This document shows positions 24,101-34,367 of a DNA stretch of 64,000 nt, piece by piece. The translations under genes were made by a program, and so were the position numbers. The DNA comes from Pristionchus mayeri. Taxonomy: Eukaryota > Nematoda > Chromadorea > Rhabditida > Neodiplogasteridae. Under the pieces are notes generated by a model. The model searched no databases. It was not told the origin of the DNA and saw only the letters and a list, made by a program, of their open reading frames with translations. Location of the stretch: assembly GCA_036245805.1 (NCBI GenBank), contig BTRK01000001.1, positions 15,817,087-15,881,086 of the forward strand, in the 5' to 3' direction. Positions within the stretch are counted from its first letter, which is position 1, and each line of letters starts with the position of its first letter.

Positions 24101-26288
24101 TTTCATTAAAGAATTTTGCGTTCAGGCTTAGAAATGACGATTATAGATTATGCTAATATCTGGATTCTAATATCTGGATTCAATATCTGGATTTTGATAA
24201 ATGTATCAAATAGAGTTTGTAAAAAGATTCCAACCAACCGGATTCGAACCAGTGACCTAAGGATCTACAGTCCTCCGCTCTACCAACTGAGCTATGGTTG
24301 GGTTGAGGAGATGCTCCGAAAGCCCCGCCAAACACTCCCTCAGCATTGTTCAAAAGGGAGAAATCAGAAATTTGCGCACCTTCTCCTCTGCAAAACGGGA
24401 TTTGGCCGGCTGCTTCTGTGGCATCTTCTCTGCAGCTGCAGCAGGCTGTGCAGCTTGTGCAGCCGGTGTAGCTGCCGACTTAGCTGCATCGGGTTCAGCT
24501 GCAGCTGTTGCTGCTGCGGGCACGACGTTCTCCTTGTCCGCTGCGGGAGATTCGAGTGCCTACCTGAGAAGGAAGATCACACATGTTTGATTTCACGAAT
24601 AGTAAGGTTAATTGTATTTGCTACAGCATGTGATCAACAAATCGTATTCTAACTCTTCAGGGGCCAAAGTACTAATAGCGAAACATCAGTTCACACGGTC
24701 TCCTTGCACAATCTAGTTGATCAAAATTCCTTTCATTTACCCCAGTCCTCTATTGTGCATTAGGTATGGCTTTGCGCGAAATGATAACCTTCATTCGGAG
24801 AACTTTTCTTGCAGGTTAAATCGGTGATAATCAATTACAAAAATAATCGGAACCTTCAGTTGCTTCTCCAAATCGACCACTCGCTGTTCGAGACCGCGCA
24901 GCTGGTCGCACTCTTTCTGAAGCACTGCCAGATCCTGAATTTTTAATATTCAATATTTGTAACTACACGGTGAGTTTCGGAAAATTTTAAGCCTTTACTA
25001 ATAGTTAATATTCTCCTAAGAAATAGTAATTGGTTTTTGATTCGCCATTTCACCCACCTCTATCAGGAAGTTTTCCGAAGCGTCAAATATTACATTTCAT
25101 CTACAACCACTACAACACAAGTAATATCAGCAAAGAACGCACATTGTTTAGACAAATGAATTCTAAGATTTTTTTCAATTATCAACTAGAGAAAACTACG
25201 ACTTCATCGGAAGGACTCTCATAGCTGACCATCCTAAGCCATCCCTACCTTCTCCAGTTGCTCTATCCTCCTCTCCATTTCCTCCGTTCTCTTCCCTCCT
25301 CCCTCTTCCACTCGTCGGAATGGATAGCAGGCGCCGAAACGAGTGATCAGCTCGTCTAGAAATTTTATGTTTTTTTTGTGATTTTCATTTTTGTCTCAGC
25401 ATGACTAGTGACGTTTTACGACTAGTGATGTTTTAAAATATTTAATAAATGAAAATTATGAAGAATCCGATCAATTAAAGTTCACATACCGAGTCTCACT
25501 GAAGCCGTCGATTCGCTGGGCGTCTCTCCATTGTGCATGAACTGAAAAAATAGTGAAACTCTCTATGTTGCTTAATCTTTGACTGCCTATATTGCATAAC
25601 CCTTATGAGACTCAAGTGTCATCGTGAAACACGCCTGCACCTTGAACCATTTTCATCTACATTTAGCATTTCCAGGATGGAAAAGGGTTGCAACTTCGAA
25701 CTGGCCATAGTTAACAACTGTACTGACATAGAAAGGAAACGAGCCGTCGAACCACTTCTCCCTGTACCACCCCTGGACTTGGCTCTCGGTGTATGGACCT
25801 CTGAAATCCATGTTTTGAATTCGTTTGGCATGCGAATCAACATTATACTGAGGCATTTGAAAATTTTACTTCGAAACTCATTTATAGACGGCGAAAGTTG
25901 AAATTCAACTAAACTATGCGTAAAAGTTTGCTCAAAAAGGTAAAATAAGTTAAAGATACATCCCGTCTTTGAGACAGGGCTCGCGGGTGAACGTTTCTAT
26001 GCCATGCTCTTTACGATATTTTCATGCAAATCAGCCTCCTCAGGAACGTTTTTTTTGGCTGTTCGAGACAAGGTAGCGACACCGCCGGTACGCCTCCCTC
26101 TAGCCTATTTTCGGAATCCGATGAGAGGGGCGTAGCTTTCTCGCTGCTTCTTGAATTTTCTTGAATCTTGAATTTTCAACGCTACTAAGGAAGTTAAAAT
26201 CTAACTTCAGTGCGCCCGTCTTATCCTTGAAGTAGATCAGATCAGGAGTGCTGGAAGAATCCGCTGAGGAGGAAGACGTGTCCGTCAT
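21174..26288 (-). CDS. GYF-domain, coiled-coil, C2H2 zinc-finger protein
   Basis: ATG at 26288 follows a TTTCAG-like acceptor; the stop TAG is at 21174-21176. Phase-consistent exons in order: MTDTSSSSADSS...LIYFKDKTGALK; GPYTESQVQGWYREKWFDG (GYF core, near 25732-25803); FMHNGETPSESTASVRL; ELITRFGACYPFRRVEEG and coiled coil MERRIEQLEK; DLAVLQKECDQLRGLEQRVV (24855-24935); an Ala-rich exon (24388-24557); WYGELIDLVVESFEMLRGRD; an acidic/Lys exon; a finger YYHCARCDSFF..HHLMQLEH (22950-23022); LEFTCPPLDKMTKAVVNLV; further exons; a second finger TFCDICKTVTGTAAEYFAHL..FDH (about 21617-21690); and MKLMHLPTIVANRLANRK. GYF domains bind Pro-rich peptides, so an mRNA- or splicing-linked adaptor role is plausible (inference). 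A tRNA-Tyr sits in one intron. A partial paralogue lies directly upstream. The exon set is convincing; internal boundaries may shift slightly. Confidence 0.72.
21948..22035. mobile_element. Short CACTAGGTCGGATG-type MITE, diverged
   Basis: Ends ACACTAGGTCGGATGAGAAC and ...TTTTCATCCGACCCGG form an imperfect hairpin with an ATATCAAACG-like centre. Related to copies at 23253-23353 and 31237-31317. It lies in an intron of the GYF gene. Confidence 0.65.
23253..23353. mobile_element. Short CACTAGGTCGGATG-type MITE
   Basis: Hairpin with ends GCACTAGGTCGGATG and CATCCGACCTAGTGC around a TTGATATATC centre repeated twice. It is the best-preserved member in the window and lies in an intron of the GYF gene. 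Confidence 0.8.
24229..24301 (-). tRNA. tRNA-Tyr (anticodon GTA)
   Basis: A 73-nt cloverleaf on the minus strand. Acceptor CCAACCA pairs with TGGTTGG, discriminator A; D arm GCTC/GAGC; anticodon stem GAGGA/TCCTT around loop CTGTAGA (anticodon GTA); T arm ACTGG-TTCGAAT-CCGGT. C1-G72 with A73 is the known eukaryotic tRNA-Tyr identity pair, which supports the call. A- and B-box sequences are intact. There is no intron between the anticodon and the 3' stem. It is located inside an intron of the GYF gene, same strand. Confidence 0.92.
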
Positions 26289-26378
26289 CTGAAATAAAAC
26301 TGAATTAAACGCTGAAAAGTTCTGAGGAAAAGATGAGGTGAATATTGCATACTGAAGGATGTTTTGCTTTCTGCAGCA

Positions 26379-26452
26379 CATGTTATATAACAACCTAGAT
26401 CGTTATCGCGGAAAAAAAACGGTTATATAATAACAAAGATCGTTATCGCGCA
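26379..26452. repeat. Imperfect tandem GTTATATAA...AGATCGTTATCGCG
   Basis: Two adjacent units of about 38 bp share the phrase AGATCGTTATCGCG and a TTATATAA box. They lie immediately upstream of the GYF gene start, so a promoter-proximal role is possible but not shown. Confidence 0.55.
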
Positions 26453-28640
26453 AAAGGTTACGTCATCAGAAATGTATAGATGACAAGTACCAAGAAACAT
26501 TGCGTAGTGCTAAAACCGCGTCAAAATCTAGAACGATGCCACGAGAATCGACCAGACGATTATCCATGTCAGTAGTGTGAATAAATTCACATAATAACAA
26601 GTAGAGTTCGAAATTCAGGTTACCGTTTCTCCAATCTGCAAATTACCTCGACCGATCGAGCAGTGAGAGATTGTTGGAAATGAGGAAACAATAACCCGTG
26701 TACTATGGGACACAAGAATCATACAAACCAACCCCTATGACAAACAATTTGCAAGTAGAGCCCAGAAAAATAACCGAGTGCACCTAAGTGCTAAACCCAC
26801 ATCACAGATAGGAATGATACGATTAGATGATAACCACACCATTATCAAAAACAGAAACCCGCAAAACAAAGATAAAATCGCCGAAAAGAACGCTCAAGTA
26901 GCACATTTGAATGAGTAGTTGGGTCCAGAGAGAAAGTGAAGGAAGAAGTGGGGATAAAAGGACAGAGTTGCGTCATCCGCGCGCGAAAAGACTATCTCTA
27001 CCATCTCTTGCAACAGTCTACTCTCGTTCTCACCTGTCACTCGTCTCTTCCTCCTCTTGGTCCATCCATTACTCTCCTAGTGAGGGGATTAATGGTTCTA
27101 TTATTGCTACCACCAGACAGGGGGATCACTAGGGGAGGTCACTAGAATATTACTACTTTACCTTACCCTGTAAGAATTTTTTGAAGAGAATTCACAGACC
27201 ACAAATGCTCGAATGGAGATGGACAAGACAGTCCAATTGGAACATAAGATAACTGACAGACGACTACCCACGGGCAAGACACCAGATCTCTCGTACTATC
27301 TCTTGCAACAGCAACAACAGTCTGATCATTCGAACCTGCAGAAAAGAAAGAAGGAGCAGAGAGATAGTGGAAAAAAGGGGAAGTAAAGAACAACGCGCGC
27401 GAAGAGACTTTCCTGCCTGCACATCGCTCCCTCTGAAAGTATCCCTTCCGCTAGACGGACAAGTCAAAAACCAGTCGGTCCTTGTTATTGCCCATCTCGC
27501 AATTGACACGAACCTTCTAGAATACTCGTGGATTGTTTACCTTTCGGCTGTTGTGAATGGGCTAAAGGAACGGTCTGAAGTTCGAGGGAAGGGACTCTGT
27601 TTCTACAACACGGACACTCTCTAGATCCGTCTAGCAGTGAGACACTGTGTAAAGTGAATCGAAATCTGGTGTAGAGACTTTGCCATTTCAGAGAAAAAAC
27701 TATCGCGTTGGAGACATTCTCCCTGCACATTCACTACCTTCACCTTCCTCCCTCTGGCAGAGGCCGATAGATAATTGCGATATGAGAGGGAGTAGAGAAT
27801 AATGATCGCGCTCTCTAGCTCTGGTCAGAAATGCGATAGCGTCAGTGGGTTAATTGCTCGCAATATTGTTTTGACTCTTCCAATTTCACAGGTTTCTCCA
27901 CGAGATCGAAATACGCATTATAATGCGAAAGAATCATTTTCGTGGACCACCACAATGAGGATATACTCGGATTGGAAATCCGATACACTTGGCGAATCTA
28001 ACGCCTTTCACGCCTCATTCCAAAGCATCTCCTCGCAATAATTTTATGGGAAAGTACAGACCAATAAATAAGCAAAACAAATGCGTGTGAACATATGGAC
28101 TTAAATTATTCCCGTACATAAATATTATTACAACACACAATTACACAGCAATTCCCGGTTCTCGGGTATACGGTAGTCGTGATCTACCCTCACTCCTTCT
28201 TGTACATGTTGACGACGAGTGTGATGAGTGTGATGTAAAAAGCTTGTTTGGTTCGTTTAGTTCACCTTTCCCTCACTTCTTTGTTGCCTAGTTGCGACAT
28301 CGTATCTCATGTTTTCCGTTGCTTACGTGATCCTCGCCTATTTTCTTGTGCCAATAACATGATACATTTATATATTCGAGATCCATCGCATTGGCCTGGG
28401 AAGGGATTACTGTATTGCGACGTTCCGTGCATTATCACGATTTTTAAAAATATATCACTATTTTAACCCCTTTGCATCGTAAATAGTAGAGTTGGAAATT
28501 CGAAACATGATAGCGAGAACGCTACGCCTCAAACATCTAATTTCGCAATCCGAGCAGGGGAGAACTAATCTCGCTACTTTGTTTCGATTTGCCAACCCTC
28601 GCAAACAGTCTGGCTTTTACCAACAAAAGAAAATGAGACT
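26453..28640. other. 2.2-kb stretch between the two GYF-family paralogues
   Basis: Contains the intergenic region and perhaps the unseen 3' end of the upstream paralogue. GCGCGCGAA(A)GAGACT-like phrases recur near 26975 and 27395, suggesting old local duplication. One minus-strand stretch at about 28190-28240 reads YITLITLVVNMYKKE-stop with exon-like codon use, but I cannot phase it to a neighbour. No other supported gene. Confidence 0.4.
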
Positions 28641-28646
28641 ACGCAC

Positions 28647-29676
28647 CTTGACGAGATGAGCGTGCGTGCGGATGTGTTTGTAGTACTCCTCTCTCGTCCC
28701 AGTCACCACCCAGCAGTAGTAGCAGCGAGTCTGGAACAGTTTATATTACAAGCAGAAAATCGACCTAGTGATATGAATTCGTGATAATGGCAAATGTAAT
28801 GAACTAAACCTGCTTGTTTCCAATGTGATCATGCAGCTCAGTCATCATCTTGCGACCCAGCCGATCTTGCTGTAAAACTAGTTTTTACTTACTATTTTTC
28901 ACTGTATAAATACGTTGAAAAGGTAAAATTACATAACTTAAGTCGAGGAATCATCTTGGACATGATTTGAGCACGGTTCGAATTGATATCTGAATGAGTG
29001 GATCGTTGTTCTGAGATGCAGGTCACAATAGTAGATTACAGAAATTTTTTCATGATTCAGCTAAAGCAACCAATTATCAATCTTCCATATAACAAAATAA
29101 TAAATATCTTCTGGACGTTTTAGCAGAGAAGACATAAAATATAAAGTTATTCGAAGACCTTTAAAGAGCATATATACTCAATCACTGACTTCCAGCGTAG
29201 TCACAGACCGCGTCCTCCGTACTCGGCGGTTCCATCGTCAACGAAAGTCAGAGTGGGATGGAACTTCTTATCATTGGCGTCGAGCTTGGAGTACCTGGAC
29301 AGATTTATCAGAAAATTTCATTATTTAGGGCCTACAAGCCAATTTTTAGGAACACAAACTTTCAATTGAGAGCGTAGGGAAGGAATTCATTTGAACTATA
29401 AGACTGAGGCAAGCAAAAATGTGTAAAGGCTAGGATTGAAAAATCTTACTTTGCATGCAGTTCCGCGACCAGCATAACCTCTTCCTTCTTCAGTCTACAA
29501 TAAAGGAAATGTTAAAAGAAATTTATTGATTGTAAACTAAAAAATAAACGCACTGCCTTATATTTTTAGTACAATCTACATTCGTCTCTTAGAAATGACA
29601 AAACGATAGGCTTTTATCTCACCTCTGACACTCCGATCCGACGAGCTTATCCAAGAACTTTGTCCACAACTCCTAC
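28647..29676 (-). CDS. GYF/C2H2-family paralogue, partial, 5' end in assembly gap
   Basis: Exons on the minus strand from the gap inwards: ELWTKFLDKLVGSECQR (about 29626-29676), LKKEEVMLVAELHAK, then YSKLDANDKKFHPTLTFVDD and GTAEYGGR, DINSNRAQIMSKMIPRLK, LGRKMMTELHDHIGNKQ, and the finger TRCYYCWVVTGTREEYYKHI..HAHLVK (28647-28730). The last exon is clearly homologous in sequence, phase and intron position to the second finger exon TFCDICKTVTGTAAEYFAHL of the downstream gene, and GGR-D...SK aligns with GGRGFTSK there. This is therefore a tandem paralogue. The junction between the MSKMIPRLK exon and the next needs an AGCAAG acceptor and is tentative. The terminal exon after HLVK was not found. 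Confidence 0.6.
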
Positions 29677-30176
29677 NNNNNNNNNNNNNNNNNNNNNNNN
29701 NNNNNNNNNNNNNNNNNNNNNNNNNNNNNNNNNNNNNNNNNNNNNNNNNNNNNNNNNNNNNNNNNNNNNNNNNNNNNNNNNNNNNNNNNNNNNNNNNNNN
29801 NNNNNNNNNNNNNNNNNNNNNNNNNNNNNNNNNNNNNNNNNNNNNNNNNNNNNNNNNNNNNNNNNNNNNNNNNNNNNNNNNNNNNNNNNNNNNNNNNNNN
29901 NNNNNNNNNNNNNNNNNNNNNNNNNNNNNNNNNNNNNNNNNNNNNNNNNNNNNNNNNNNNNNNNNNNNNNNNNNNNNNNNNNNNNNNNNNNNNNNNNNNN
30001 NNNNNNNNNNNNNNNNNNNNNNNNNNNNNNNNNNNNNNNNNNNNNNNNNNNNNNNNNNNNNNNNNNNNNNNNNNNNNNNNNNNNNNNNNNNNNNNNNNNN
30101 NNNNNNNNNNNNNNNNNNNNNNNNNNNNNNNNNNNNNNNNNNNNNNNNNNNNNNNNNNNNNNNNNNNNNNNNNNNN
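29677..30176. other. Assembly gap (500 N)
   Basis: A run of N. It hides the 5' part of the minus-strand GYF/C2H2 paralogue, the 5' part of a plus-strand LINE fragment and probably the 5' exons of the plus-strand gene at 30359. Confidence 1.
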
Positions 30177-30332
30177 AGCGCCCCCCTGGGGAAGCCTCAT
30201 GTACGATGGAGAGATGATTTGACCCGAGCTATTGGCAAACACTGGTGGAATGCAACTTATGAAGAGTACCGCCCCATCCTCATCTGAGCACCTATTGCCT
30301 GACATGATAAATTGATTGATTGATTGATTTAG
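30177..30332 (+). mobile_element. 3' end of a second LINE family, truncated by the gap
   Basis: The frame reads GKPHVRWRDDLTRAIGKHWW then NATYEEYRP and a TGA stop. RWRDDL...W is the conserved C-terminal signature found in RTE-like and related LINE polymerases. It is followed by a short 3' UTR and a (TTGA)n tail near 30311-30330. This family differs from the CR1/Jockey-like copies in the window. Confidence 0.8.
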
Positions 30333-30358
30333 CTCATCGTAACGCTACTACATACAGG

Positions 30359-32369
30359 TCTCCAGCGGCTTCCGTTCAAGAATCAATGAATTCATGAAGA
30401 GGAAGGCCAATCGACCGGAGTTGATGTCAGTGCAATTATATACCACTGAGGTGAATATGTTCTGTTTTATTACCGACGTTTTTGCTCAAAATAGTCTATT
30501 ATAGCAAATGTGATAACACATTATAAAGACCTTAATTTTAATAAGATTTTCCACCGTCGTTTTAGCAGTTGCTCATTTCAGGACGGTCAACAATTCGAAC
30601 TCCTCCTCTTCCTCTACGCCTCCTACATCCCATTCTACGGTCTGACCAACCAGCAAATGGATCGACTCCAGAGATTTTTGTATTCTATTCCCTATCTGCG
30701 AGTGACGTTGAATGGACTGGATGACCCAATTATTGAGCAGGTCAGACAGGCATGGTAATGAATGAGCTGTAGATTTCTAAACGCCAAATACCAAACTTTC
30801 GTTTAAGAGACATTCCACGAGAAAACGTACAACTCACGGATGGCTTTTTTGCAATCCCCCTCAATATTTTGCTGGTGAAGTTCCCATACCAAGTGCTGAT
30901 ATTTGGCCCAATATGAAGGGCTCTGCTGCACTTTCCGAAAAATGCCAGACAAGGCCCAAAAAAATGGACTGGATGACCCAATTATTGAGCAGGTCAGACA
31001 GGCATGGTAATGAATGAGCTGTAGATTTCTAAACGCCAAATACCAAACTTTCGTTTAAATGCATTGCCGATTTTTTATCTAAAATATATGTTAAGCTGGA
31101 AACCTAATCTTAAATAGCGGCTCTTGGATTATTAGATCATGTAAATGTATGGGCATTGACATGCCCCTCGTTTGAACATCCTCATCATGCTGTTTGCAAT
31201 GATCTAGACACTTTTTGTTCCTGGAATAAACTACAGAGGGCACTTGGTGGGATGAGAACTATGACGTAATACCGCCTTTGATATATCAACGATATGACGT
31301 TATAGTTCAACCTAGTGCGCCACGGAGGGTCATCTTTTGATACCTTCCCGATTATTTTAATTTTTCGCAGATGATCGATCTACTCTCTTCTAAAGTGAAG
31401 AAAGTCTCGTTGTATGGAGAAAGAGTTGATGGCGACTATCCGCTCTACTGGAAGTTGTTGAGTGCATCGAATATCGACCACGTTGAGTTCATCTATGAAC
31501 ACCACACATTGGACGACACCACAGCGTACGTCTCAATTAGTTTGAATTTCTAAACCAAATCTATGGGAGGGTATCCTACCGTAATCTACTACAGTAATCT
31601 AGCCTAATCTCGTGTTCAGACCCTTCATCACTTCCATTGCCTCGAGAGCAAGGAGCTTCTCCTTGAGATTGGATGGACCTGTTACTCAACTCACTGATCC
31701 TGGTCAGTATTGTTATCATTACTGCTATGGGAATGCGGTACTTTTCTAAATCAATACCAGGACACGCCCCCCGCGTAGAAAGAATATTAATGTCGTAGTT
31801 TACGATAGAATACGATAGGCCCGCCCATAGAAAGCTGAGACTAGGAAGCGTGGTTATGATCGGTTAATATGGGCAAAGAGTTTATTCGTAGACTAATCTC
31901 TTTACATGCAGCTTCCTTCATCCATGGACTCTACTCTACTTACCTTTCCCGTGTTCAGCTCTCTAACAGGGGTCATTCTGACTTCTTCGGTCTTCCTCGA
32001 AATTTCTGGAAGAAATTCTTCAACGAGGTGAGTCTTAGTGTTGCTATAAGAAAATAAATTTAAGAAATTTATTGGGTAGTTCAAGGGAAATTAGAAAATA
32101 TGAAAAAAATATTCATATGCCCACACAACATGAAATTATTCTTGTCACCGCGATTACCTTCGTACAAGTCTAACACCATTTGCTACAAATGTGACCGTGT
32201 TCTCACAAGATTTTTATTTTTTGCTGCTTCATGTGATTAAACAGAAATGATTCAGAATCTGGCGAACGGATCTCTGTCAATGGTCAGTACGGACAATATG
32301 CGCGCAGAGGAGGCACCTGTTGAGCTGCCCGATTCTATCAATCGTATGGTGTGGGAGAAAAAGAAGTAG
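30359..32369 (+). CDS. Nematode protein of unrecognised family, 5' incomplete
   Basis: Phase-consistent exons: VSSGFRSRINEFMKRKANRP (30359-30452); DGQQFELLLFLYASYIPFYG through NGLDDPIIEQ (ends 30740); MIDLLSSKVKKVSLYGERVD through LDDTTA (31371-31526); PFITSIASRARSFSLRLDGP (from about 31621); SFIHGLYSTYLSRVQ through FGLPRNFWKKFFNE (31912-32027); NLANGSLSMVSTDN through MVWEKKK and TAG (32256-32369). Leu-rich, with alternating short hydrophobic segments reminiscent of the F-box-associated/FTH-type proteins expanded in nematodes, but I cannot confirm that. The 5' part lies in or beyond the gap. The last two exons recur at 41788-42082, so the family is locally duplicated. Confidence 0.6.
30711..31058 (+). 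repeat. 252-bp offset direct repeat copying an exon end and splice donor
   Basis: 30711-30806 and 30963-31058 are almost identical. The repeated stretch includes the last 30 bases of the preceding exon (ATTATTGAGCAG) with its GTCAGAC donor. Confidence 0.9.
31237..31317. mobile_element. Short MITE related to the CACTAGGTCGGATG family
   Basis: Sequence GGGATGAGAACTATGACGTAAT...CCGCCTTTGATATATC...CCTAGTGC closely follows the 23253-23353 copy. Intronic. Confidence 0.65.
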
Positions 32370-33533
32370 GATACGGTGGTAGACGTGTACTTCCATGCTA
32401 TTCTCTTATTTTCCCCGTGTAGTGTATTCACAGTTATTTGAAGCCAAGTAATCTAATCTCGAATCCAATCCATTCTAGTCTTTTCATTCCCTTGAGATTT
32501 TCTTATATTGTCTTTCCAGGCATCGCGAACGAAAAAATCATTATAGTGTGAAATGTTTTCAGTCCATTGAGCCCATTGTGTCTTTTTACATATTATCTTA
32601 CTCTCTTATCGTTTAAACTAATCGTGACCAGTTTCTGTATAATCTCTGTGCTATTTTATCCTTTAAAACATTGGTCTCACATTGCTTATGTTCTTATCGT
32701 GAAAATTATTTATATTCATTGTTCTCGATCTTTTTATCGAATGCTAACTTATTTGATCCATTGTAATTGCAAATATATAATTTGGAGGACGCGTTTTAAT
32801 TTCTTTGCTAAACCGATAAAGAAGTTCGATGAAGAAATCCGATTATTGAAGCTGAAACGGTTGCAATATGCATCCGCATAATATCTGCACTTGATTCATT
32901 CCGTGAGACTTGGGAGGGAGCATGCTCACGGATGAGAGTTGATTCTCTTTCTCTGCGCTCACAAATCTCTCGCCCTTCCCTATATAATGCCATGGGAACT
33001 CGGCTCGTTGTTTCCATGCTATTCTGATAACTAGTATTCCGTGGAAAATAGAGATTGAATAAAACTGCAATGGTAGTGCGAAGTACATCGAACGTAAATC
33101 TCAATAGCTCCTCCAACTGATATATTTCACGATAGACTTTTTGAAGTTTGCATTTAGTAAAAGTTTTAACTGTAACACTCGAATTTTTCGCTTTTGGCAG
33201 CTCGCATTTTCTACCACAAATCACCCGGTTTATTTGCATAATGAACAATTGAATTCTTAACTCGCATGCATGTTCATCTATTCTATCACTGCTTTGTTGC
33301 TATATTAATCATTTATGTAATAAGCTTTATTTCATTCGGTCCTGTCCTTTTCTTCTTCCTTGGTCTAGGGTTCAATGGTATCAACATCAATTTTTAAATA
33401 TTCTCTCTCGTTTGTCGATCCATCATAGAAGCTTTGTTCAAGTTTACCTCGTAATGTTTTACGGTCGAATATCCTTTATTTTCTGCGCTAGAACTAATCT
33501 AATCTTTTCAGTTTTGGATAATGGCTGAAGATA
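32370..33533. other. Intergenic stretch with a dispersed 3'-flank element
   Basis: About 32670-32895 resembles 42360-42560 and 56990-57235: shared TGGTCTCAC, TTCTTATCGTG, GCTAACTTA-TTGAT, GTAATTGCA and GATAAAGAA..TTGATGA phrases. The rest shows no supported gene; opposite-strand frames at 32808-33248 look like shadows of AT-rich sequence. Confidence 0.55.
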
Positions 33534-33791
33534 ATGGCTGCATTCTTTTATTCGACCAAGTACAAGGATGACAACTACGAGTATATGGAGGTCCACGCCC
33601 CGAAGGAAGTCATCAAGCTCATCCCGAATATTCGACTGATGAGTGAGGCCGAATGGAGATCACTGGGGATCCAACAGACGCGCGGTTGGGAGAACTACAA
33701 GAAACACCCTACCGAGAGACACGTCCTTCTTTTCCGTCGACTCCTCCCCAAGAATCCCTTGTCCACTGGAAATGGCGACCAAAAGGAAAAG
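33534..33791 (+). CDS. Cyclin-dependent kinase regulatory subunit (CKS) paralogue A
   Basis: ATG at 33534, 20 bases after a TTTTCAG acceptor. The CKS fold is complete in one exon: FFYSTKYKDDNYEYMEVHAP, KEVIKLIPNIRLMSEAEWRS, LGIQQTRGWENYKKH, ERHVLLFRRLLPK. CKS proteins bind CDKs and dock phosphorylated Thr/Tyr substrates for multisite phosphorylation. Relative to human CKS1, Lys11, Trp54 and Arg71 are retained. The conserved Tyr-Arg-His (YEYRHV) reads YEYMEV, losing phosphate-pocket Arg20, and Ser51 is Thr. Thus CDK binding may persist while phospho-substrate docking is weakened (inference). The exon is followed by a GTTGGT donor or, if unspliced, a stop after four codons. First of a cluster of three. 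Confidence 0.85.
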
Positions 33792-34367
33792 GTTGGTGGC
33801 CATTAATTAATGCGTTTGAGCTTTTGATGACCCTGAACAATGTAAATATTGCTCCTTCTAATTAGGGTACTGACCCGAGGATTGAATTTGTTGATATTTT
33901 GTTTATTTTTCAACGAAAAAATTAGTGTTGGCAATACGAGGCGACGTAGCGAGCCGGTAACTCCTCCACCTCCACGGATTGCGAAATAGGGGGAGGGGAG
34001 ACGTAACGGGATCGCTACATCGCCTCTTTTTGATAACCCTACGAAAAGTGATAAGTAACACGGATCTCCTGTAAGATCGCAGGAACCAATACGACAGAAA
34101 AAATTTTGATTGCGGATTTCGGTGACGATGTTGAGACTAGGTAACGTGAGGCCGATGACAACGCCAATCCGCTTAGTTTGTCGAAATTTGTATGTTTACG
34201 GGCATTAGTGACCTACTGCTCAAAATGACCGTATGTCGGTCAATTTTTGACCTACAGCGAGTTGATTTTTTCCAATCTGTGCGTAATGAAATTTACAAAT
34301 TAATGAAAAACTATGCAATAGTATAGAAAACGACATTTTTGAGGTTCAGTTACTAATTTTTGAGGTA

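Noticed and set aside
24116..24652. Plus-strand frames of 178 and 98 codons, Ala/Ser/Cys-rich
   Set aside because: They run across a tRNA gene and mirror the Ala-rich exon of the minus-strand GYF gene.
28190..28245. Exon-like YITLITLVVNMYKKE followed by stop
   Set aside because: Good codon use and hydrophobic, but I could not join it in phase to any upstream exon; left unassigned.
29200..29680. Thioredoxin-like reading of KKFHPTLTFVDDGTAEYGG
   Set aside because: No CxxC, and the flanking exons align better with the C-terminal half of the neighbouring GYF/C2H2 gene.
29660..30305. Open frames of 185 and 210 codons across the N gap
   Set aside because: They consist almost entirely of unknown bases; only the 3' LINE motif beyond the gap is real.
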